Source of the DNA: Lactobacillus sp. MRS-253-APC-2B
GTDB taxonomy: Bacteria; Bacillota; Bacilli; Lactobacillales; Lactobacillaceae
Assembly (NCBI RefSeq): GCF_012843675.1
Contig: NZ_JABAFO010000016.1
Span: 1-39,701, forward strand
Direction of reading: 5' to 3'
Length of the DNA stretch: 39,701 nt
In this document: positions 33,830 to 39,701 of the stretch, one piece after another
How positions within the stretch are numbered: position 1 is the stretch's first letter
How the letters are laid out: each line of letters begins with the position of its first letter
Translations under genes and position numbers: made by a program
The notes under the pieces: model-generated
Database searches by the model: none
What the model was told of the DNA's origin: nothing
The model's input: the letters and a program-made list of their open reading frames with translations, nothing else

Positions 33830-34939
33830 CTAATATTTTATCATTTTTGAAATTTTTTCATTAAGAAATAACGTTACCTTGTTAATTGGCTTTTCAAAAA
33901 CCATCTTTCTTACCAAAATATCTAGCAACAAACTAACTAAAAAGATAACTAGTGAGTAACCTAATGCCTCTCCCAGATAATCCAGCCAAGATGCAGCAAC
34001 ATTCTTTGAAGAAATAAAAGTCTGCCAGATTAATGTTCTAATAAACGTATTATCTGATATTAAATAAACGCCAAACATTGATCCAGCAATATAATTAATA
34101 AATCCATTATAAAATGACAAATTCTTGAAAAAGGCAAAAATATAGAATGCCGTTAAAATAGTAAATGGATTATACAATGCATTTACTCCTGCCAACATTA
34201 CACTAGCTTGACTTCCTCGCAATGCCAAAAGACAAATAACTAAGGTAGTAGCTAAACATAGCAAAGACATCATACTCATTTTCTTCGCATCGTTTAAAAA
34301 TGATCCTGAATACTTTTTCAGATATGCAGCCATAAAATAGAACAATATAAAAATTATTCCATGACTATACCCAAAATCATCAATCGCCATATCTGGTTTA
34401 CCAGGCAATATTTGCATTAATGTTGGAATCAATACCCAAAATACAGACAGAATAAATATCAGAAATTGAAGTTGCTGCTTATTTAAGGATTTAATTGTAC
34501 TATTCAGCATGGGTATCAAAAACAATAATACTACATATCCCCCGACAAACCAATAACCACTCGGTAATGGAAAAGGACCCCAGAAAGCTTTTAGGCCTTC
34601 ATTATTAAAAAGAGCACTTAAAGACCTAGGATGTATGATATGTCTTAGTACAAAGTAAATTAAATAGCTGTACATACAGGTAGTTAAGATTAGATTAATT
34701 GGCCTTTTAAAGTTAAATTCCTTATCACATAAGAAATATGCCCCAATCATTACAAAAAGTATGACCCCTAATCGTCCGAGAAAAATAAGGTAATCATAAA
34801 TAACATATGAATTTGCAAAGTTTTTATCATAAAAACTGGGATTTAAAGTTCCATGGATTGCAAAATGATGTATCACGATTGCAAACATACTTAAGATTCT
34901 TAATAGTTCAAAACTTGAATTTCTCTTGCTTTTTATCAT
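33830..34939 (-). CDS. acyltransferase family 3 (OafA-like) membrane O-acyltransferase
   Basis: A 369-aa polytopic protein with about ten helices. The N-terminus SSFELLRILSMFAIVIHHF carries the family E-x-L-R and the essential His pair in the first helices. WFVGGYVVLLFLIPMLN and ISDNTFIRTLIW further match Acyltransf_3. Members move acetyl or succinyl groups to outer-surface sugars. The first gene of the operon, with AAGGG 6 nt before the ATG; the GT2 follows 23 nt downstream. It probably O-acetylates the polymer or glycan handled by its neighbours. Confidence 0.88.
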   Translation of the reverse strand: MIKSKRNSSFELLRILSMFAIVIHHFAIHGTLNPSFYDKNFANSYVIYDYLIFLGRLGVILFVMIGAYFLCDKEFNFKRPINLILTTCMYSYLIYFVLRHIIHPRSLSALFNNEGLKAFWGPFPLPSGYWFVGGYVVLLFLIPMLNSTIKSLNKQQLQFLIFILSVFWVLIPTLMQILPGKPDMAIDDFGYSHGIIFILFYFMAAYLKKYSGSFLNDAKKMSMMSLLCLATTLVICLLALRGSQASVMLAGVNALYNPFTILTAFYIFAFFKNLSFYNGFINYIAGSMFGVYLISDNTFIRTLIWQTFISSKNVAASWLDYLGEALGYSLVIFLVSLLLDILVRKMVFEKPINKVTLFLNEKISKMIKY

Positions 34940-34962
34940 AATTTTCCCTTTTCAAGCACTAT

Positions 34963-34998
34963 AAAAAGCCTAATATGATTACCTCATCATATTAGGCA
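34963..34998 (-). terminator. terminator of the GH25 gene
   Basis: GCCTAATATGA and TCATATTAGGC form a perfect 11-bp stem around an 8-nt loop; on the minus strand TTTTTATA follows. It lies between the GH25 stop and the acyltransferase start, so the glycosylation operon should have its own promoter or rely on read-through. Confidence 0.9.
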
Positions 34999-35017
34999 TT
35001 TCATTAATGTTTATTGA

Positions 35018-38000
35018 TTATTTTTCCTTGTTTCCTGTCCATACATTAAAGTAATATTTAGTACCATTGATTGTCTGCCAACCATACAGCATCTGACCTT
35101 GGGCATTGTAATAAACAACTCGACCGTCACTTAACGTTACAAAGCCAGTCTGCATTATTCCGTTACTACCGAAGTAGTACCATTTACCGTCAATTTTATG
35201 TTCGCCTTGATACATTGCACCGGTCCAAACATTAAAGTAGTACTTCTTGCCACTGATTGCCTGCCAACCATACTGCATCTGACCTTCAGAATTATAGTAC
35301 ACAATTCGTTTGTCACCAGTATCAGTAAGCGTTACAAAACCAATCTGCATTGAGCCATCATTGCCAAAATAGTGCCACTTACCATCAATCTTGTATTCTC
35401 CTTGGTATGCTGCACCTGTCCAGATATTAAAGTAGTATTTCTTGCCATTTATCGTCTGCCAGCCATACTGCATCTGACCTTCAGCATTATAATAAACAAG
35501 TCGTTTGTTGCCAGTATCAGTAAGTGTTACAAAACCGGTCTGCATTGAGCCGTCACTACCAAAGTAATACCAGTATCCATTGATTTTTACTTCATAGTTT
35601 TTATTGAGTGCACCGGTCCATTGATCAAATGCGTATTTTTTACCGTTAACAGTCTGGATTCCATGTAGCATCCCTTGACCGTTACCTTTGCTGTCAACGT
35701 CATAGTATACTACTCGACCATCTTCCAATGTGTACCAACCTTGGGCAGCATGACCATCAGTAATATCAAAGTGATACCATTTGCCGTTAATCTGTTTTTC
35801 ACCATATTGGAGTTGACCACTGGCATTGTAGTAAACAATATGACCATTAGATGATAGAATAACAAAACCGGTCTTCATAATGCCATCACTACCGAAGTTA
35901 TACCAGTAGTTTTCAATATGTTGAATTCCAGTCAGCATTTGTGGATTGAAGTAATAGGTCTTACCATTTACCTGCTTGAAGCCGGTATCTCTAGCACCTG
36001 TCCAGATGTTAAAGTAGTAGTTTGTACCATTAACTGCACTCATCCCGTGCAACATTCCTTGGCCATTACCATTGGCATCAACATCATAGTATACCAATCG
36101 TCCATCACTTAATGTAAACCAACCTTGAGCCATCTGACCATTTTGAACATTAAAGTAATACCACTTATTGTTGATCTTCTGTTCACCATACAGCATCTTA
36201 CCTTCTGTATTATAGTAAACAGTATAGGTTTTCTGTCCACCAGACAGCTTCGTGAAACCAGTCTGCATGATTCCATTGCTATCAAAATCATACCAATAGC
36301 CATTAATCTTTTTCTGACCAGTTGTCATTTTTAAAGTAGTTGGATCAAAGTAGTGCTTTTTACCATTAACCGTTTGCCACCCAGATAAAAATGTACCTTG
36401 TGAAGCACTATAGTAGTAGGAATAGCCACCAATTTTCTGAATTCCCGTAGTAAGCTTGCTTTTATTAACTGAGCCGTCAGAATTCAGCAGAATCGTAGTG
36501 TTATTGCTGCTTACACTAGCTACGCCAGTTTTTAGGGCACCAGTAGCTGGATCATAATATTGTAGCTTTTTTGCTTTTTGATTGTAAACCAGGCCGGTTT
36601 CTTGAATGCCAGTACTATCATTATAGTAATAGTTACGACCGTTAATTTCAACTTCACCATAAGTAATGGCACCGGTCCAAATGTTTAAATAATATTTGTT
36701 GCCATTGATTGTTTGGTTACCATACTGCATCTGGCCTTGGCTGTTATAGTATACGGTCCGACCATCAGAAAGTTTTTGAAAACCAGTTACCATCGCTCCA
36801 TTATCAGTTCGGAAGTAGTACCAGTAACCATTAATTTTTTGTTCACCGTACTGCATCTGACCTTGGCTGTTATAGTATACAGTTCGGCCATCATAAAGGC
36901 TTTGGAAGCCAGTCTGACGAACACCATTTTTGTACAGATACCAGTAGCCGTTCTCTTGTTTTTCACCATTTAGGCTCATATAAGTACTAAACATGCCTTT
37001 ATCAATTGAGCCATCATAACCATTAAAGCTGTCGGTATACTGCCAAGCACCATAGTCAGAATTCAACATGGTATTCTTCCAGTAGTCATAGTAGTAGGCA
37101 GCAATCCACGTCTTACTATGACCAACAGTTGAGCTGACGTTGTATGTCTGATCATAGCTGTAACTAGCATAAACACCATGATTAGTGTAACCGCGCCGAC
37201 TCAGTTCATTCCAAAATTCATTTAAGAGGGCTGCAATGTTGGAACGCTTGGTTACACTATCTTCCATATCCGCAATCATCAATGTACTGCCATCTAAGCC
37301 ATACGAACTGGCAACATTGGCATAATGATCAGCTTCTGCGATTGCTGATGCTGAATCGGTAAAGACTGCATAGTCATAGGTTGCTACTGCCAACCCAGCT
37401 GCCTTTGCATTATTAATTTGCGTCTGTGCATATGGGTTAGTGTATGTAGTACCTTGGGTTAGCTTGACGATAACGTACTTAACACCAAGACTCTTGAGCC
37501 AAGAGTATGTACCTACACTCATCGCACCTTGGTATGAGGAAACATCAATTGCGTCAGCTGAAGTACTGTATGCAGCCATTGTTTGTAATGCAATTTCTTG
37601 ATCAGTATTAGCAACTACAGTCGTTGAGGAAGCTGTTGTTGCTGAAGCACTGTTTTCGTTAGTTGACGTATTGCTAGTTTCAGAAGTAGAGGTCGAAGTC
37701 GTACTTGCTGAATTACTTGTGTTCGCATCTTGTGGTGTTGTAGACGCTGCAGTAGTACTATTCTGTGCAGAAGAATCAGTATTAGCTGCTGTGCTGGCCT
37801 TAGTATCTGAAGTTGAAGATGTTACATTGGCATTAGCTGTCGAAGTAGTGCTTTCACTACTGCTGCTTGCGGATTGTGAAACAACAGTATTATTCGACGC
37901 ATCAGCAGTAGATACGGCGGTTGAGGTCAGCACTACTGATTGAGCATTAGTAATATCCGTAGTAGATTGTGATACACTGCTACTAGTTGTTGCAGCGTCA

Positions 38001-38137
38001 GCCTGTGCAGTTCCAGAATGAATAATCAACCCGAAGCTAAGTGCTGTTAGCGTAATTCCAGAAAAGAGCGTCCATTTCTTCAAAGTTTTTTGTTGCGTAC
38101 TTTGATATGCTTGTACTTTTTGACGTTCGTTATTCAA
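35018..38137 (-). CDS. secreted GH25 muramidase with C-terminal YG repeats
   Basis: A 1039-aa protein. The N-terminus (QAYQSTQQKTLKKWTLFSGITLTALSF, cleavage near AQADA) is an extended signal peptide that lacks the exact KxYKxGKxW motif. Residues 50-185 are Ser/Thr/Ala-rich, a likely glycosylated linker. Residues about 195-385 are a GH25 lysozyme domain: AIDVSSYQGAMS, YVIVKLTQGTTYTNPY and MIADMEDS with the catalytic acidic pair, then GAWQYTDSF. It hydrolyses the MurNAc-GlcNAc bond. The rest (390-1039) is YG repeats. The start is TTG 38137, decided by GGAGG 6 nt before it. Here the catalytic head is N-terminal, the reverse of the two neighbouring hydrolases. Confidence 0.92.
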   Translation of the reverse strand: MNNERQKVQAYQSTQQKTLKKWTLFSGITLTALSFGLIIHSGTAQADAATTSSSVSQSTTDITNAQSVVLTSTAVSTADASNNTVVSQSASSSSESTTSTANANVTSSTSDTKASTAANTDSSAQNSTTAASTTPQDANTSNSASTTSTSTSETSNTSTNENSASATTASSTTVVANTDQEIALQTMAAYSTSADAIDVSSYQGAMSVGTYSWLKSLGVKYVIVKLTQGTTYTNPYAQTQINNAKAAGLAVATYDYAVFTDSASAIAEADHYANVASSYGLDGSTLMIADMEDSVTKRSNIAALLNEFWNELSRRGYTNHGVYASYSYDQTYNVSSTVGHSKTWIAAYYYDYWKNTMLNSDYGAWQYTDSFNGYDGSIDKGMFSTYMSLNGEKQENGYWYLYKNGVRQTGFQSLYDGRTVYYNSQGQMQYGEQKINGYWYYFRTDNGAMVTGFQKLSDGRTVYYNSQGQMQYGNQTINGNKYYLNIWTGAITYGEVEINGRNYYYNDSTGIQETGLVYNQKAKKLQYYDPATGALKTGVASVSSNNTTILLNSDGSVNKSKLTTGIQKIGGYSYYYSASQGTFLSGWQTVNGKKHYFDPTTLKMTTGQKKINGYWYDFDSNGIMQTGFTKLSGGQKTYTVYYNTEGKMLYGEQKINNKWYYFNVQNGQMAQGWFTLSDGRLVYYDVDANGNGQGMLHGMSAVNGTNYYFNIWTGARDTGFKQVNGKTYYFNPQMLTGIQHIENYWYNFGSDGIMKTGFVILSSNGHIVYYNASGQLQYGEKQINGKWYHFDITDGHAAQGWYTLEDGRVVYYDVDSKGNGQGMLHGIQTVNGKKYAFDQWTGALNKNYEVKINGYWYYFGSDGSMQTGFVTLTDTGNKRLVYYNAEGQMQYGWQTINGKKYYFNIWTGAAYQGEYKIDGKWHYFGNDGSMQIGFVTLTDTGDKRIVYYNSEGQMQYGWQAISGKKYYFNVWTGAMYQGEHKIDGKWYYFGSNGIMQTGFVTLSDGRVVYYNAQGQMLYGWQTINGTKYYFNVWTGNKEK
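35021..36960 (-). repeat. YG repeat array in the GH25 protein
   Basis: Units of about 20 residues (WYYFxxxGxMQTGF, VYYNxxGQMQYGW/EQ) are combined into super-units of about 65 residues. The blocks around 35220-35400 and 35415-35595 are very similar at DNA level, suggesting recent tandem expansion. Confidence 0.8.
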
Positions 38138-38180
38138 GTCTTTCCTCCAAATAAAAATCCATAGAATCCTAATTTTCTTA

Positions 38181-38219
38181 AAAAAGGGGGGCTTCCTTAA
38201 AAAAGCTCCCCTTTTTTGT
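38181..38219 (-). terminator. terminator of the M23 gene
   Basis: On the minus strand AAAAAAGGGG-A-GCTT pairs with AGGAAGC-C-CCCCTTTTTT around a short T/A loop and ends in a long T run. It lies right after the M23 stop and upstream of the GH25 ribosome site. Confidence 0.88.
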
Positions 38220-39701
38220 TTAGTTACCCAACAAAGTCAATGGATTAATCCAAGTTCCATTGTTGTTAAATGAGTTTGCCAAGGCAACGCTAAAGTTCTT
38301 TTGACGAGTAATTCCCAAATGCAGGTGAGCCGTCGTTCGTCCACCAATTACGTCCCCAACATTAACTTGTTGACCAACGCTTACCCAAATATTGGAACGA
38401 CTGCTGAAAGCTTCTTGGTAAACAGTCAGGTATTCACCAGTATCAATCAATACATACCAGTCCAGACCGGATGCATAACCAATGGCAGTAACCGTACCCT
38501 TGTGAACCGCATGGACTTCATAGCCTGGATGATCAATTGAACCAAAGTCAAGACCATCGTGGAAACCATTCAGTCGGAACTCACCACCTGCATTTACACC
38601 GAATAATTGTGCTCCCGTGAAATAACCGCGACCATCAGCTGGGAATGGCCAACCCCAAGTATCCTCAACACCATCCGAAGCAAAGGCATGCTTTGTACCA
38701 TCAATATAGTGCGTGCCAGTATACATATTCCCATTAGCCAGGTCGAAGTAGAACGTATTGCCGTTGATTGTCTGCCAACCTTTTAACATATGGCCTTGCC
38801 CATCATAATAAACGTTCCGGCCATCACTCAGCTTGATAAAGGTCGAAATAGCCTCGGCACCAGTCCATTGATTAAAGTAATACCAATTACCATTAATTTG
38901 CTTTTCACCATGGACCATAATTGCAGTATCAGGGTCATAGTAAACAGTACGATTACCGGAAACACTTTGGAAACCGGTCTTAAGCTTCTTAGCTGATGAA
39001 TCATACAGATACCAATTACCATTAACCTGATTTTCACCATTAGTAAGTGGAATATTGCCATTACTGTCCAGAGTATAACTCTTACCATTAATAGAAACAG
39101 TGCCCTTGTTTAAGGAACCATCACTTTCACCGTAGTATTGCAACAACTTAGTGTTTGCATTGTACACAACACCAGTTTCTTTTTCACCAGTCCAAATGTT
39201 AAAGTAGTAGGTCTTATTGTTAATAGTTTGCTGACCATATTGCAATTGACCTTTACTATTGTAGTAAACTACCCGCGTCTTGCCAGTATCAGTAAGAGTA
39301 ACAAAACCGGTTCTCATGACACCATCATTACCAAAGTAGTACCAGTAGTTTCCGATCTTGTTTTCATTCTTGTACATAGCACCAGTCCAGACGTTAAAGT
39401 AATAGGTCTTACCATTAATCGTCTGCCAACCATACTGCATCTGACCCTTACTGTTATAGTAAACGGTCCGATTGCTACCGGTATCATTCAGGTTAACAAA
39501 GCCAGTTTGCATAACACCATTGGTACCAAAGTAGTACCATGAACCATCAATTTTGCCTTCGCCTTTAGTCATATCGCCAGTCCAGACGTTAAAGTAGTAG
39601 GTCTTACCATTAATCGTCTGCCAGCCATACTGCATCTGACCCTTACTGTTATAGTAAACGGTCCGATTGCTACCGGTATCATTCAGGTTAACAAAGCCAG
39701 T
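38220..39701 (-). CDS. YG-repeat protein with C-terminal M23 (LytM-type) endopeptidase, 5' end outside window
   Basis: The open frame continues to the last base, so the N-terminus (including any signal peptide) is missing. The visible 493 residues are YG repeats (WYYFGTNGVMQTGF, VYYNSKGQMQYGWQTINGK) followed by an M23 metallopeptidase domain of about 150 residues. The domain has FHDGLDFGS (Zn-binding His and Asp, HxxxD), GTVTAIGYASG, and AHLHLGI (HxH), so the metal site is complete. The family cuts peptide cross-bridges or stems of peptidoglycan. With the neighbouring GH25 and Amidase_5 proteins it forms a set with different bond specificities on one binding scaffold. Confidence 0.9.
   Translation of the reverse strand, partial: TGFVNLNDTGSNRTVYYNSKGQMQYGWQTINGKTYYFNVWTGDMTKGEGKIDGSWYYFGTNGVMQTGFVNLNDTGSNRTVYYNSKGQMQYGWQTINGKTYYFNVWTGAMYKNENKIGNYWYYFGNDGVMRTGFVTLTDTGKTRVVYYNSKGQLQYGQQTINNKTYYFNIWTGEKETGVVYNANTKLLQYYGESDGSLNKGTVSINGKSYTLDSNGNIPLTNGENQVNGNWYLYDSSAKKLKTGFQSVSGNRTVYYDPDTAIMVHGEKQINGNWYYFNQWTGAEAISTFIKLSDGRNVYYDGQGHMLKGWQTINGNTFYFDLANGNMYTGTHYIDGTKHAFASDGVEDTWGWPFPADGRGYFTGAQLFGVNAGGEFRLNGFHDGLDFGSIDHPGYEVHAVHKGTVTAIGYASGLDWYVLIDTGEYLTVYQEAFSSRSNIWVSVGQQVNVGDVIGGRTTAHLHLGITRQKNFSVALANSFNNNGTWINPLTLLGN
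39382..39701 (-). repeat. 195-bp tandem repeat in the M23 gene
   Basis: The 125 bp at 39382-39506 recur at 39577-39701 with only two differences, an offset of 195 bp (65 codons). The repeat runs off the window, so further copies are likely. Near identity including silent positions points to recent duplication or ongoing conversion. Confidence 0.9.

Noticed and set aside
35021-36960. Regularly spaced repeats that might suggest a CRISPR array
   Set aside because: The repeats are in frame, encode YG motifs, vary in length and have no short unique spacers or cas genes.

Overview
The window looks like the chromosome of a lactic acid bacterium close to Limosilactobacillus/Lactobacillus. The signs are two Apf-type LysM cell-surface proteins, a KxYKxGKxW secretion signal, YG-type glucan-binding repeat proteins, strong GGAGG ribosome sites, a T-box leader and anaerobic ribonucleotide reductase. 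Species cannot be fixed from the sequence alone.

Left part (1-6205): two paralogous LysM-lysozyme-fold proteins (apf type) on the minus strand flank a T-box-controlled plus-strand operon and a minus-strand hotdog thioesterase. The operon encodes an opine-dehydrogenase-family enzyme and an Asp/Glu/hydantoin-racemase-family enzyme. Both apf genes share a promoter/leader layout, including a GTAATGTAA element exactly 64 bp from the -10.

Region 6206-12676 (minus): nrdD-nrdG-sufC-sufD-sufB, probably one transcription unit. It is preceded by two NrdR-like boxes 31 bp apart. sufS and sufU, often present in Gram-positive suf operons, are absent here.

Region 13280-22623: cell-envelope genes. There is an orphan RmlB dehydratase, an LCP wall-polymer ligase, a GT2 polyprenol-type glycosyltransferase overlapping an AI-2E-family membrane protein, prfC (RF3), then an AT-rich pair (a DUF6020-like polytopic membrane protein and another GT2).

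Region 22644-26769: a nested mobile island. A complete IS66-type element with a perfect 8-bp target duplication (GTTGCTTT) is inserted in codons 5-7 of orfA of an IS3-family element. A lone diverged IS66-like terminus lies just outside.

Right part (26793-39701, all minus): three large secreted proteins are built on the same YG/glucan-binding repeat scaffold but carry different wall-hydrolase heads: an Amidase_5/NlpC-P60-like domain, a GH25 muramidase and an M23 endopeptidase (cut by the window edge). Between them sit a Ser-rich lipoprotein and a tight AT-rich operon (acyltransferase_3, GT2, PTPS-related GT-C-like membrane protein) likely to decorate a wall or surface polymer. Envelope building, glycosylation and remodelling are the main theme of the window.
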